A program made the translations under genes and the position numbers. DNA of 64,000 bases from Clostridium sp. Marseille-P299. GTDB lineage: Bacteria > Bacillota > Clostridia > Lachnospirales > Lachnospiraceae. Positions 25,543-34,923 of the stretch are shown here, piece by piece. The stretch spans positions 744,001-808,000 of the forward strand of contig NZ_FJVE01000007.1 of assembly GCF_900078195.1 (NCBI RefSeq), in the 5' to 3' direction. The number at the start of each line of letters is the position of its first letter. Position 1 is the stretch's first letter. The notes below the pieces were generated by a model. That model had not been told where the DNA came from. It did no database searches and worked only from the letters and a program-made list of their open reading frames with translations.

Positions 25543-26634
25543 ATGGCAAGACATATGTTTTTTGGAGGAAATACACCGAATGGATTTTATGGCAGATTTG
25601 GCGATATTTTATTTTTAGAGAAAGCGAAGAAGATCATCTACCTAAAGGGATCATCAGGGAGTGGAAAAAGTACCTTGATGAGAAAGGTAGCAGCTACGTT
25701 TGAAGAGAAAGGAATAGAGGTTGATTATATTCATTGCTCAAATAATGTTACTGATTTGGATGGTATTTGTATTCGCGAAAAGGGAATCAGCATGGTGGAT
25801 GCGACGGCACCTCATGTATGCGATCCGTCCGTGCCAGTTGCGATTGATGAGATATTCAATCTTGCAGATTTTATAGATAGGAATTATATAAAGGAACATG
25901 CAAAAGAGCTGCTAAAGCTACAAGTTCAAAAAAAACCTTATTATCAAAAAGCATATGCTTATTTAAATGCAGCTTGCAAAATATATGAAAATAATATCTA
26001 TATGAATCATCAGGCACTGAATCTAGTGAAGCTTAGGGCTGCAATCGAAGCAGAAATAAAACCATTTTATTTAGAAAAGCTTTCCGAAAAGCCAGGCTTA
26101 AATCGTAGTTTTTTTGCCAGTGCAGTTTCGCCCCAAGGTATGGTCAGCTATTTGGATAGCTTGGTAAAAGACATGACAATTGTTGCATTAAAGGGCGAAG
26201 GTGGAATGGGCATGGAGCAGATGTTACCGGCTATCCGTGACATGGCAAATAGCCGGGGGTATTATACAGAAAGTTGTCTGTGCACCCTAAATACAGAAAA
26301 AATGGATCATTTACTAATTCCGGAGCGTAATTTGGCTTATATTACTTTAAATGAGTATCACGCCGTGGAGCAATCGAAATCGGTTGACAGAGTAATTGAT
26401 TTTACAGAGTTTTGTGATATAGATTTGCTGATGAAACATAGTGAAGAAATGGAATACAATAAAAAGATCTTTGATGAACTTCTTCAAAAATCAATGAATA
26501 TGATGGATGCTCAAAAGGTCGTTCATGATGAGATTGAAAAGCTATATATAGCGAGCATGGATTTTTCAGGTTTAGACCAAGCGTTTTATACAATTTTGGA
26601 CATAATCCAAAATGCCATACAGGAAAAACTTTAA
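25543..26634 (+). CDS. P-loop ATPase of the PRK06851 type
   Basis: A 363-residue cytosolic ATPase. An N-terminal opening FFGGNTPNGFYGRF is followed by Walker A LKGSSGSGKSTLM (about 37-50) and a putative Walker B around PVAIDEIFNL. The second half has a matching but degenerate P-loop (ALKGEGGMGMEQML) in which the catalytic Lys position is lost. The family is conserved in Firmicutes; its substrate is unknown. The ATG at 25543 is chosen because GAGGAGAG lies 7 bases upstream and homologues begin at this MARHMFFGG-like sequence; longer in-frame starts exist at 25528 and 25459. Confidence 0.72.
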   Translation: MARHMFFGGNTPNGFYGRFGDILFLEKAKKIIYLKGSSGSGKSTLMRKVAATFEEKGIEVDYIHCSNNVTDLDGICIREKGISMVDATAPHVCDPSVPVAIDEIFNLADFIDRNYIKEHAKELLKLQVQKKPYYQKAYAYLNAACKIYENNIYMNHQALNLVKLRAAIEAEIKPFYLEKLSEKPGLNRSFFASAVSPQGMVSYLDSLVKDMTIVALKGEGGMGMEQMLPAIRDMANSRGYYTESCLCTLNTEKMDHLLIPERNLAYITLNEYHAVEQSKSVDRVIDFTEFCDIDLLMKHSEEMEYNKKIFDELLQKSMNMMDAQKVVHDEIEKLYIASMDFSGLDQAFYTILDIIQNAIQEKL

Positions 26635-26686
26635 TAATAGCATCACTATACTTACTCAGTATTAATGTTATATAAGCAGAAAGAAG

Positions 26687-26740
26687 AAAAACACCGCATC
26701 CAGTATAGTATAATTACTGGTATTGTGGTGTTTTTTCGTT
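26687..26740. terminator. Bidirectional intrinsic terminator
   Basis: AACACCGCATCCAGTA pairs with TACTGGTATTGTGGTGTT around a small loop, followed by a T-run on the plus strand and preceded by an A-run. It separates the convergent ATPase and EEP genes and can serve both. Confidence 0.88.
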
Positions 26741-26753
26741 CTTTTATTTTATC

Positions 26754-27530
26754 TTATATATTTTCCAATACCACACTGACAGGATAATGGTCGGATAGAA
26801 AAATTCCATTTTCACAACCCATCCAAAGCTCACGCTTACTGCATTCCAAACCGGAAGAAACTGCAATATAATCTATCTTTTCAGGTGGGAACATTCTTCC
26901 AAAGTCATGGAACGTTCCGTCCATCCCATTGGTAAGGTCTCTTAAAAAATTACTATTTACCATGAGCTGTATTTCAGGGGAGTCAGGATATCCGTTAAAA
27001 TCTCCAGTTAATATCATTTCAATTTTTCCATATCCCGCCTGTTCTTTTTGTTCGGCTGCCTGTTTCATGTGCTTTAATATTTGCTCCATACCAAGCAATC
27101 TTGCTTCGCTTCCAATATGATCTAAGTGGGTATTTAAGAGATAGTATAGTTTTTTAGTCTCTAAATCTTGTAGAAACAACTCTGTAACTGATCTTGGGCA
27201 CATGCTTTGATTGTCATATCTGGATCCAGGAATCTCGGGAGTTAAAGAAAGCCAAAAAGTATTCATAGAGATTAGCTGAAATTTTTCTTTCTTAATTGCT
27301 ACCGTGTTTTGCTCACCTTGCAAGTCTTTTTCTCTACCACAGCCAAGAATGTAATAATCTTTTAAATTTTCTTTCATCCAACTGGCTACATGAGGTAATA
27401 CTTCTTGAAAACAGATAATGTCTGCATTTTCTTTGTTTAGTTTCTTTAAAATAAGATCCTTTCTATTTTGAAAGTTATTATCTCCATCCTGATTATAATC
27501 ACAACGGATATTAAAGGTTACTACTTTCAT
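26754..27530 (-). CDS. Endonuclease/exonuclease/phosphatase (EEP) family hydrolase
   Basis: A 258-residue metal-dependent hydrolase. Visible EEP motifs: VVTFNIRCD at the N-terminus, ADIICFQEVLP with the metal-binding Glu, NTHLDHIG with the active-site His, LTGDFNGYPDSPE with Asp and Asn, KIDYIAVSS, and SDHYPVSVVLE with the catalytic His. No signal peptide, so cytosolic. Homologues act on phosphodiesters in nucleic acids, lipids or sugars; the substrate cannot be told. GGAGG lies upstream of the ATG. Confidence 0.88.
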   Translation of the reverse strand: MKVVTFNIRCDYNQDGDNNFQNRKDLILKKLNKENADIICFQEVLPHVASWMKENLKDYYILGCGREKDLQGEQNTVAIKKEKFQLISMNTFWLSLTPEIPGSRYDNQSMCPRSVTELFLQDLETKKLYYLLNTHLDHIGSEARLLGMEQILKHMKQAAEQKEQAGYGKIEMILTGDFNGYPDSPEIQLMVNSNFLRDLTNGMDGTFHDFGRMFPPEKIDYIAVSSGLECSKRELWMGCENGIFLSDHYPVSVVLENI

Positions 27531-27582
27531 ATATATTTACCTCCAATTTTAAATAAATACCCATCTCTAATTATGCCTAACT

Positions 27583-27632
27583 AAAAAATCCTTGAAAAAT
27601 CCATCATTAAGATTTATACAAGGATTTTTTAG
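27583..27632 (-). terminator. Terminator of the GH94 phosphorylase gene
   Basis: AAAAAATCCTTG pairs with CAAGGATTTTTT across a 23-base loop; the flanking A- and T-runs make it usable on either strand. It lies between the GH94 gene end and the EEP gene start, both on the minus strand. Confidence 0.8.
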
Positions 27633-27716
27633 AGGTTTTATTATATAGATAAGTATAAAATAATTTTTACTATTATTAAAAGATTATCAACATCAATTAA
27701 TAGAGTTATTACATTT

Positions 27717-30700
27717 TTATTTCTTTAAGTAGACATGAAATTGATTATCTTTCTTTGTAGCTTCAATAAAGTCATCTTTTGAAATTTCGAAACCAGCATT
27801 TCGGTAATGATTCATAATGTAGTTTCCAGGAAGTTCTTTGTTTCTTGATTTTACACATATCGGTTGATCCATATTATTATCTATATGATAGATAAAGGAG
27901 ACGGTTTTTCCGTAGCATGTATATTGTAAGGAGGCTCCATCGAAATCCTCTGTTATAACCGGATCAATATGTATTTTATTATTAGTGAAACGAATGCCAA
28001 GTAAATCTGCAATAATTCGTCGGATATAGATTCCAGGACCACTAGAATAAAGCCTCCAGCCTCCTTTTACTGATATGTCACCGGTTCTTAATTTATCAAA
28101 ATTGGCTGCATATTCATAACGATCATTAAAACATCCTTCTGAGCTGCTAAAGTAAACATTACTTTGACGTGTTAATGCATTTGGTACATACTCAGTAAGC
28201 AGGATTGGATTAATACGCATCAAAGCATCCCAAGCTTTTTCTGATAATCCTAGTGTTGCAGCAGCTTCAATATATCGAATATGTGCATGTGAATATTGGA
28301 GGCTGATTTCTCTGCCAACATTGGCTGCTTGTTCTGCTCTTAAGAAAATTTTACTGATTCCTCCATTATAGCTAGCAGGATGATCCATTAGACGAACACC
28401 GTCAGGACATGATAAATGTTGGTCGATAATGTCCATATTGCGGGATGCTAGTTCTGGTTCTGCCAATTGAGCAATGATACTTCTCGTTAACGGTAGTAAA
28501 CGATAGTGTATGGATGTTTCAGTATCCATAGGATGTAGCATATATTTCATATGATCCTCAGATTCTCTGTAAAGAAATCCTGCTATAACCCCATCTTTAA
28601 TCAGATATTGATAGAAGGAAATTTTAATTTCCGTTGCCATATGTGAAACGTCCTTTGCAAAGGATTCATCTGTATCTAAAACAGATAAGCTAAGTATCTC
28701 CAGGGTTTGCATAGCAAGTGCCTGAGTCCAAGCGCTCACTAAATTTTCTTTTAACTTACGATTGGCAGGTTGTAAGGTATCGTCCCAATCCCCTCCAGCG
28801 TAGGAAATAAGAGCAGTACCAGGAAGATAACGATTTTTTATGGCATCAACAGCATGCTTTATGTGAGTCAATATGGTTTCAGGTTTATTGACGAGCAATG
28901 CACCCTTTTGGGTACGGTAATCAACAACTTCTTCCAGAATGGAAGAATCACCAGTAGCCTGTATATAATCGCTGATGGATTTTAATGGCCAAAATACGAT
29001 ATCTCCATGGCAGTCTTCTTGATGCATAGAATAACGATCAAACATAAACCATTGTGGCCACTCAAAAATTTCATCAAATTGATGTGAGAATAGTGTTAAT
29101 AATATATCACGAACAAGTTGATAATGTTGTGTGGTTAAGAAAAATTCAATTGGGCCCTGACACACATCACGAGTACCCCAAGCTGCGCCACCAGATTGTT
29201 CAAGTCCGTGTGGGGAAGCAAAATGAATTAAAGCATCATGTGTGTACCAATGCATAATTGTATTTAATTTTTGCGTTGTAAGGGAAGCACCCTTTGGAGT
29301 ACTTATCTTAAAATTACAGGTTAGGTTGTTATAATATTCATGATAAGCCTCCTTTTGTGCTGGATAGTCATAGCTGTCCAGGAAGGGAATATCATTTTCA
29401 TTATCGTAGCCTTGCATTACAATATCAAAATTGGAACTGCTTGGTATCATAACAGATAAAAGAGATGGATTTATTGTAGTATTTTCTTCAAAGAAGAAAC
29501 GATCATCTGTTATGGTACTATTTTTAGGGATTCTCATACGAAAATGAAGATCAGGATAATATGAATTTGTAATAACATCTGAAGTTGGACGAATCTGTAA
29601 TATATTATCTTCTTTCGTTAATACAATATCGTTTTCGTATTCATTTGGTCCAGCAGTAAGTTGATTTGTAACGATAAAATCATATTTTATGTTGTTTATA
29701 GATTGAACTTTTAGGACGATTTCTGGTCGATTATACATGGCAAATGAGGTTATGATTAAAACATCCTCTTCTAACTGATAGTACCAGGTACTTCCGGCCA
29801 CATCCATTTCATAAGCTGCAGGTAATGTAAGCAGTCTGTAAGAATCTCCAATTTTAACATAAATTCTTTGACCACTATGTTTTTCTACATTTAATAGCCC
29901 TCTGTGATTGGATAGTAGTTTATTATAGGTTGTATTTCCCACTACGAACTGACAATTAAATACACCATAGATATAGTTGGTGGAGCTAACTACTCCTTGA
30001 GGAACTTTCGTTAAATCAAAGTTTGTCATGAGGATGTGTCCATGGGGACGTTCTGTTATTAATTCTTTTGCTTGTAAAACTACATGACCATTTGTAGGAG
30101 TGAAAAAGGAAAGTAATGTATCACTATCTTTTTCTTCTAATAATCGATCAGGAAAATATTGATTTAGTTGTTCTTTTTTCCATTGTTTGGAAGAATAAGG
30201 AGTTCCGGTCTTAGTAAGAGATGGCACTTTAACAGGTTGGAAGTCCTGGGATTCCTTACTTCTATAGGCATTTTGTAATTCATTTATGTATTCGATTTCT
30301 TTAATAGCTTCTGGATGATTGGATTTGCAGATACCGTAAAACGAAAACTGCTTTGTACCGGATAGAGAAAATGATTCCGTTTGAAGTGCGGTATGTGACA
30401 ACTCATATTGTTTATTTTTGCTAGGAAGATTGCCAAGCAATGCTTCAGGAATATCTGTTTTTTTGTAAGAAAGTCCAAAAAATTGTGTACCATCGGTAGA
30501 ATATGCAATAGAACGTATCCCTAGGCTACCTTGTTGAAGATAAGGGTAGGATTCATTCTGGGCCATATTCTGTCTAGAGCAGATAACATATCCATAATCT
30601 CCTTCAAAAATACTATGTCCTAAATATTGTGCTGCATATAATTCATTTGTATTTATACTTCCCTTTGAGCCAATACCGATATCCTGAGAGTAGATAATAT

Positions 30701-31058
30701 CTGCTTTGTCACATTTGCCATTCAGAGATATATCCCAAAACCAGATTCCATTAGAGGCCAAACGAAAAGTAACAGTGTAGCTGATTTGTTCAACAATACC
30801 TTCAAACACAAGAGAAGAATTGCTTGATTTTAAACTGCTTTTGGATGCTAATCCTACCAATGGGTAAAAAGTAAGGGAGTCATCTTTGTATATTCGAAGA
30901 TATATATTATTGGCTGAGCCATTTAATGTGTTACCTCGAAAAGAATTAATCAGAATGGAGTCATGAATCCATTCAAAACTATCTCCTCCAGATAAAAAAG
31001 TAAAAGCACTGTTGCCGTTTTTCAAGGTGATTGGAGCAGATAAAGTTTTTAATCTCAT
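27717..31058 (-). CDS. 1,2-beta-oligoglucan phosphorylase (GH94)
   Basis: A 1113-residue cytosolic GH94-type phosphorylase. N-terminal beta-sandwich regions precede the (alpha/alpha)6 catalytic domain (about 620-1000), where AAWGTRDVCQGP and AGGDWDDTLQPANR occur. The second corresponds to the GDW(N/D)D motif that carries the general acid Asp in this family. A C-terminal beta domain closes the protein. Length, architecture and the surrounding ABC importer plus GH3 gene match the sophorooligosaccharide phosphorylases of Listeria innocua and L. phytofermentans. These split beta-1,2-glucans with phosphate to give glucose 1-phosphate (established for the family; assignment by context and pattern). 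The ATG at 31058 has GGAGG 9 bases upstream. Confidence 0.88.
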   Translation of the reverse strand: MRLKTLSAPITLKNGNSAFTFLSGGDSFEWIHDSILINSFRGNTLNGSANNIYLRIYKDDSLTFYPLVGLASKSSLKSSNSSLVFEGIVEQISYTVTFRLASNGIWFWDISLNGKCDKADIIYSQDIGIGSKGSINTNELYAAQYLGHSIFEGDYGYVICSRQNMAQNESYPYLQQGSLGIRSIAYSTDGTQFFGLSYKKTDIPEALLGNLPSKNKQYELSHTALQTESFSLSGTKQFSFYGICKSNHPEAIKEIEYINELQNAYRSKESQDFQPVKVPSLTKTGTPYSSKQWKKEQLNQYFPDRLLEEKDSDTLLSFFTPTNGHVVLQAKELITERPHGHILMTNFDLTKVPQGVVSSTNYIYGVFNCQFVVGNTTYNKLLSNHRGLLNVEKHSGQRIYVKIGDSYRLLTLPAAYEMDVAGSTWYYQLEEDVLIITSFAMYNRPEIVLKVQSINNIKYDFIVTNQLTAGPNEYENDIVLTKEDNILQIRPTSDVITNSYYPDLHFRMRIPKNSTITDDRFFFEENTTINPSLLSVMIPSSSNFDIVMQGYDNENDIPFLDSYDYPAQKEAYHEYYNNLTCNFKISTPKGASLTTQKLNTIMHWYTHDALIHFASPHGLEQSGGAAWGTRDVCQGPIEFFLTTQHYQLVRDILLTLFSHQFDEIFEWPQWFMFDRYSMHQEDCHGDIVFWPLKSISDYIQATGDSSILEEVVDYRTQKGALLVNKPETILTHIKHAVDAIKNRYLPGTALISYAGGDWDDTLQPANRKLKENLVSAWTQALAMQTLEILSLSVLDTDESFAKDVSHMATEIKISFYQYLIKDGVIAGFLYRESEDHMKYMLHPMDTETSIHYRLLPLTRSIIAQLAEPELASRNMDIIDQHLSCPDGVRLMDHPASYNGGISKIFLRAEQAANVGREISLQYSHAHIRYIEAAATLGLSEKAWDALMRINPILLTEYVPNALTRQSNVYFSSSEGCFNDRYEYAANFDKLRTGDISVKGGWRLYSSGPGIYIRRIIADLLGIRFTNNKIHIDPVITEDFDGASLQYTCYGKTVSFIYHIDNNMDQPICVKSRNKELPGNYIMNHYRNAGFEISKDDFIEATKKDNQFHVYLKK

Positions 31059-31085
31059 AGTAATTACCTCCTTCAGGAAATTAAG

Positions 31086-31138
31086 TGGAAACATTTCCAA
31101 TTACCATGAAGTATACAAGGGTGTAAACTATATGTCAA
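31086..31138 (-). promoter_or_regulatory. GH94 gene promoter with LacI-type operator
   Basis: On the minus strand TTGACA (31138-31133) and TATACT (31115-31110) are 17 bases apart. Immediately downstream of the expected start lies TGGAAACATTTCCA (31086-31099), an almost perfect palindrome of LacI-family operator type. A repressor bound there would block transcription. Confidence 0.8.
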
Positions 31139-31238
31139 GGAAAATTGTCTATAATACAAGATTTAAAATGACAAGTAAAAATTTGTTTTGGTGAAAGTGT
31201 ATAAAAATATTTTTATTAATCTTAATTTGATAAACATA

Positions 31239-31295
31239 TTGACAATATGTTTTGAATGGATTATGATAAAGATATCAAAAAAAGGAAACGTTTCC
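31239..31295 (+). promoter_or_regulatory. ABC operon promoter with LacI-type operator
   Basis: TTGACA (31239-31244) and TATGAT (31262-31267) are 17 bases apart. GGAAACGTTTCC (31284-31295), a perfect 12-bp palindrome, lies about 10 bases past the expected start. It shares the GGAAAC core with the operator on the divergent promoter, so one LacI protein probably controls both arms. Confidence 0.82.
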
Positions 31296-31344
31296 CTTTG
31301 TTATTCTTCCTATTTTTGATAATAAAATGAATGGAGGAGAGGAA

Positions 31345-32277
31345 TTGAAAATAAAACGAAACATCCATATATTTGGAAAAGAAGTACGAAAGAATTGGGT
31401 TATGTTCCTTATGCTTTTACCAGCAATCGTATATTTTATTATATTTTCATATATCACGATGCCCGGAGCATATGTAGCTTTCGTTAACTACAATCCTACA
31501 AAAGGAATTTTTGGAAGTGAATTCGTAGGATTCAAAAATTTCGAGTTTTTAATTAAAAATGGTGACCTTTGGAGAATAACAAAAAATACATTACTTTATA
31601 ATTTGGTCTTTTTAATTCTAAGTCATTCTCTGCAAATTATAATGGCTATTATGTTATCTGAAATAACCGCAAAGGTATTTAAGAAAGTATCACAGTCAGT
31701 AATTTTATTACCACACTTTATTTCTTATGTAATCGTTGGAGTGTTTGCGTATAACTTTTTTAATTATGATAATGGATTTATAAATTCCATATTAGTAAAT
31801 CTAGGAATGGAACGATTTTCTTTTTATAACAGTCCTGGGATATGGAAGTACATAATTGTATTCTTCTACTTATGGAAGTCTACAGGATACGGTATGATTG
31901 TATATTTGGCAGCTATTACAGGGATTAGCCATGAGATTTATGAAGCTGCGTATATTGATGGGGCTAGTCGCTTACAGAGAATTCGTTACGTGACGGTTCC
32001 ACTTTTAAAGCCAACCTTTGTTTTATTAGTATTATTTGGTTTGGGAGGAATTTTAAGAGGATCATTTGATTTGTTTTATAACCTCATCGGTACCAATTCA
32101 CTCCTTTATCATTCAACAGATATTATTGATACTTATGTATACCGTAGCTTAATTGGTTCTTTTAATTTCTCTTCAAGTGCTGCTGTAGGTTTGTATCAGT
32201 CGGTGTTCGGATTGATATTAGTTCTAACCATTAATTTTATTGTTCGAAAAATAGAACCAGATAGTGCGTTATTTTAA
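31345..32277 (+). CDS. ABC sugar transporter permease (LplB/UgpA type)
   Basis: A 310-residue inner-membrane permease with six transmembrane helices. The cytoplasmic EAA loop reads EIYEAAYIDGASRLQRIRYVTVPLLKPT, the motif contacting the ATPase. It pairs with the next gene's permease. No ATPase gene is present, as usual for oligosaccharide importers that share a common MsmK/UgpC-type ATPase. The TTG at 31345 lies 7 bases after GGAGGAGAGG; an ATG at 31327 upstream of that site is the alternative. Context indicates uptake of beta-1,2-glucooligosaccharides. Confidence 0.9.
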   Translation: MKIKRNIHIFGKEVRKNWVMFLMLLPAIVYFIIFSYITMPGAYVAFVNYNPTKGIFGSEFVGFKNFEFLIKNGDLWRITKNTLLYNLVFLILSHSLQIIMAIMLSEITAKVFKKVSQSVILLPHFISYVIVGVFAYNFFNYDNGFINSILVNLGMERFSFYNSPGIWKYIIVFFYLWKSTGYGMIVYLAAITGISHEIYEAAYIDGASRLQRIRYVTVPLLKPTFVLLVLFGLGGILRGSFDLFYNLIGTNSLLYHSTDIIDTYVYRSLIGSFNFSSSAAVGLYQSVFGLILVLTINFIVRKIEPDSALF

Positions 32278-32293
32278 TGAAAGGAGGTACAAG

Positions 32294-33205
32294 ATGAAGA
32301 CAAGTCATCAAAAAGGTAATACCATCAAAATGAGCAGAAGTAATAGAAATTTGAATGTGATTTGTTATGGGGTAATTGGAATTTTTGCAATCATTTGCCT
32401 TTTTCCATTTGCATTAATGATCACCTCCTCCTTTATGACAGAAAAAGAGATTGTTGCAGAAGGGTATAAGTTATTTCCTAAAGAAATATCGTTTTCAGCA
32501 TATAAATATTTGCTGGATAATCCGACGAAACTTATTGATGCATATAAAGTTACTATTACAACTACTGTGGTAGGTACTGTGCTTGGTCTACTTATAATGT
32601 CTATGGCAGGATATGTACTTAATCGTAAGGATTTTAGATATCGAAACTTCTTTTCCTTTTTCATATACTTTACTACTTTATTTAGCGGTGGTTTAGTACC
32701 TTCTTATATTTTAAATGTAAGATATCTTCATTTAAAAGACAGTTTATGGGCAATGATTCTACCAGGTCTCATTAGTGCATGGTCTATATTTTTAATGAGA
32801 AACTTTATGAAGGCCATACCGGATGAATTGTATGAATCTGCCATGATGGACGGCGCTGGTGCCTTCTCCATTTACCGTAAAATTTTTATGCCACTAGCCA
32901 TTCCTTCCTTAGCTACCGTTGGACTTTTTCTTGCTTTAGGTTACTGGAATCAATGGTATAATGCGAGCTTATATATTGACACGCCATCTAAGTATCCACT
33001 GCAATATTATTTACAAAAGATGATTAATCAGGCAAATATTGAGGCTTTAACAAGTCAGGGGCACGTTATTGATATACAATCATTGCCAACACAGTCTGTA
33101 AAGATGGCTACGGCAGTATTAACGATTGGGCCAATTATCCTGCTGTATCCATTTGTACAGAAGTATTTTGTAACTGGACTTACCATGGGTTCCGTGAAAG
33201 GTTGA
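32294..33205 (+). CDS. ABC sugar transporter permease (YtcP/UgpE type)
   Basis: A 303-residue permease with six predicted transmembrane helices and the EAA motif as ELYESAMMDGAGAFSIYRKIFMPLAIPS. It is the second permease of the binding-protein-dependent oligosaccharide importer. AAAGGAGG lies 7 bases before the ATG at 32294; an apparent extension upstream to 32264 overlaps the previous gene and has no ribosome binding site. It is 16 bases from the first permease. Confidence 0.92.
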   Translation: MKTSHQKGNTIKMSRSNRNLNVICYGVIGIFAIICLFPFALMITSSFMTEKEIVAEGYKLFPKEISFSAYKYLLDNPTKLIDAYKVTITTTVVGTVLGLLIMSMAGYVLNRKDFRYRNFFSFFIYFTTLFSGGLVPSYILNVRYLHLKDSLWAMILPGLISAWSIFLMRNFMKAIPDELYESAMMDGAGAFSIYRKIFMPLAIPSLATVGLFLALGYWNQWYNASLYIDTPSKYPLQYYLQKMINQANIEALTSQGHVIDIQSLPTQSVKMATAVLTIGPIILLYPFVQKYFVTGLTMGSVKG

Positions 33206-33220
33206 GAACTTCTAAATCGA

Positions 33221-33258
33221 AATTATAGTCTTTACTTATAAGTAGAAGAACTATAAAA
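33221..33258 (+). other. mRNA hairpin before the binding-protein gene
   Basis: TTATAGT (33223-33229) pairs with ACTATAA (33250-33256), with a second self-complementary ACTTATAAGT in the centre. With no T-run it is likely a processing or stabilising hairpin that raises expression of the binding protein relative to the permeases, a common arrangement in ABC operons. Confidence 0.5.
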
Positions 33259-33275
33259 TAAAAGGAGGAAAAAGT

Positions 33276-34829
33276 ATGAAATTAAAAAAAGTTGTGTCGA
33301 GTATTTTATGCCTTACTATGGCTACCGTGCTATTAGCTGGATGTAGTAAAGGGGGAAAAGCAAACCAAACAGGCAATCAAGCGGATTCAGAAGGAAATGT
33401 GGAGTTATCACAGCATGTCACACTTAGCCTGTATCTTTATGGTTCTGCGGGGGTAGCAAACGCTGATATTTTAGCAGAAATCAATCGTAAACTTACAGAA
33501 GATATCAATACATCCATCGAAATCAAGTATATCGATTGGGGTGATATCGGCACAAAGTATCCGCTCATTTGGGCTTCTGGGGAAGAGTTTGATATGGCGT
33601 ATGCTTCAGCAACCACTGCTGTACCATTTTACACACTTGCAAAACAGGGTTCTTTATATGATATTACGAGTATCATTGACAAGTATACCCCAACCCTAAA
33701 GGAAAAAGTTCCAGCATCCAGTTGGGCTGCAACATCATCCGATGGTAAAATCTATGGAGTACCTAGCCTTGGTTCAGGCTATAACAATACTGGATTTGTA
33801 TACAATAAAGCGAATTGTAAAAAATGGGGTATTAGTGAAGTTACAGATTTAGAATCCATGATAGCATATTGTGACGCTTCCGTAGCAAATGGTATTTATC
33901 CTTTTAATGGTGACGCTAACATATCAAAAGATTTTTATAAAATGTTAGTTGAATTAACTGGAAAATGGGTTCCTGCTCCTGGAATATCAAATGAAGAAAT
34001 GTTTTTAGTAACTCGCGATTATAATAATATTAATGATATTGTTCACCCAGCATTTACGGATGAATTTGTAGAGTTTGTGAAAATGTTAGATGAATGGGAA
34101 GGAAAAGGCTATTGGCCTAAGGATATTTTATCCGCTTCTACAGGTGATAAAGAAATGTATAAGAATGGACAATCCTCTTCTTACATAACACATTTGGGAG
34201 ATTGGACAGGAAACTATACAAATATTCATGGTCAATTACAAGATCAAGATATTGATGCATGGTATTTTGGTGAAACTACGAATAAAATAATGAAAAGCTC
34301 ACCAGCACAGGATATCACAGTTGTGAATGCGAATTCGAAAAATGCAGAAAGATGTGTTATGGCAATCGAAAAATTCTTAACAGATCAATCTTACTATAAT
34401 TTGTGGCAGTATGGTATCGAAGGTCGTCAATACCAAGTTGCAGATGGATTTCTTGAAAAACCTGCAAGTTACGATGAAAATGTAGATGCAGGCGGATTTG
34501 CTGGATGGGCATTTAGTAACTCAGAATTTAAGATTCCACTAAAAACAGAGCATCCAAGCCGTTACGAGAAAATGGCTGAGTGGAGTAAGATTTATCTTAG
34601 TGACCCTTACACAGGATTTAGCTTTGATTCATCTAAGGTAAGTACAGAACTTTCAGCAATAAGTAACGTAAACTCAACACTTGGTATTCAGCTTATGTTA
34701 GGTAAGACAGATAATGTAGAGGCTGCTATTGAGGAATATAGAAATCAGTTAAAAAAGGCAGGTATTGATACGGTTATAGAAGAATTAAAAAATCAACTAT
34801 CATCCTTTACACCTGTTGTGACAAACTAA
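33276..34829 (+). CDS. Oligosaccharide-binding lipoprotein of ABC importer
   Basis: A 517-residue extracellular solute-binding lipoprotein. The signal peptide ends in the lipobox LLAGC (lipid-anchored Cys at about residue 23), followed by a Gly/Asn-rich linker. The rest is the two-lobed LplA/family-1-like sugar-binding fold with no internal membrane segment. Its position between the permeases and the LacI/GH3 genes parallels the sophorooligosaccharide-binding protein next to the Listeria phosphorylase. Binding of beta-1,2-glucooligosaccharides is therefore inferred from context. AAGGAGG precedes the ATG. Confidence 0.9.
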   Translation: MKLKKVVSSILCLTMATVLLAGCSKGGKANQTGNQADSEGNVELSQHVTLSLYLYGSAGVANADILAEINRKLTEDINTSIEIKYIDWGDIGTKYPLIWASGEEFDMAYASATTAVPFYTLAKQGSLYDITSIIDKYTPTLKEKVPASSWAATSSDGKIYGVPSLGSGYNNTGFVYNKANCKKWGISEVTDLESMIAYCDASVANGIYPFNGDANISKDFYKMLVELTGKWVPAPGISNEEMFLVTRDYNNINDIVHPAFTDEFVEFVKMLDEWEGKGYWPKDILSASTGDKEMYKNGQSSSYITHLGDWTGNYTNIHGQLQDQDIDAWYFGETTNKIMKSSPAQDITVVNANSKNAERCVMAIEKFLTDQSYYNLWQYGIEGRQYQVADGFLEKPASYDENVDAGGFAGWAFSNSEFKIPLKTEHPSRYEKMAEWSKIYLSDPYTGFSFDSSKVSTELSAISNVNSTLGIQLMLGKTDNVEAAIEEYRNQLKKAGIDTVIEELKNQLSSFTPVVTN

Positions 34830-34832
34830 TAA

Positions 34833-34884
34833 AAAGAGCTGTTGCACAACAATTACATAGAGTTTTGCAACAGCCTCTTTTCTA
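34833..34884 (+). terminator. Terminator after the binding-protein gene
   Basis: AGAGCTGTTGCA pairs with TGCAACAGCCTCT (one bulge) across a 20-base loop, followed by TTTTCT. It would partly insulate the transport genes from lacI and the GH3 gene. Confidence 0.78.
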
Positions 34885-34923
34885 TAAAATAAAGTATTTA
34901 AATCTTGATAATGGAGGTACATA

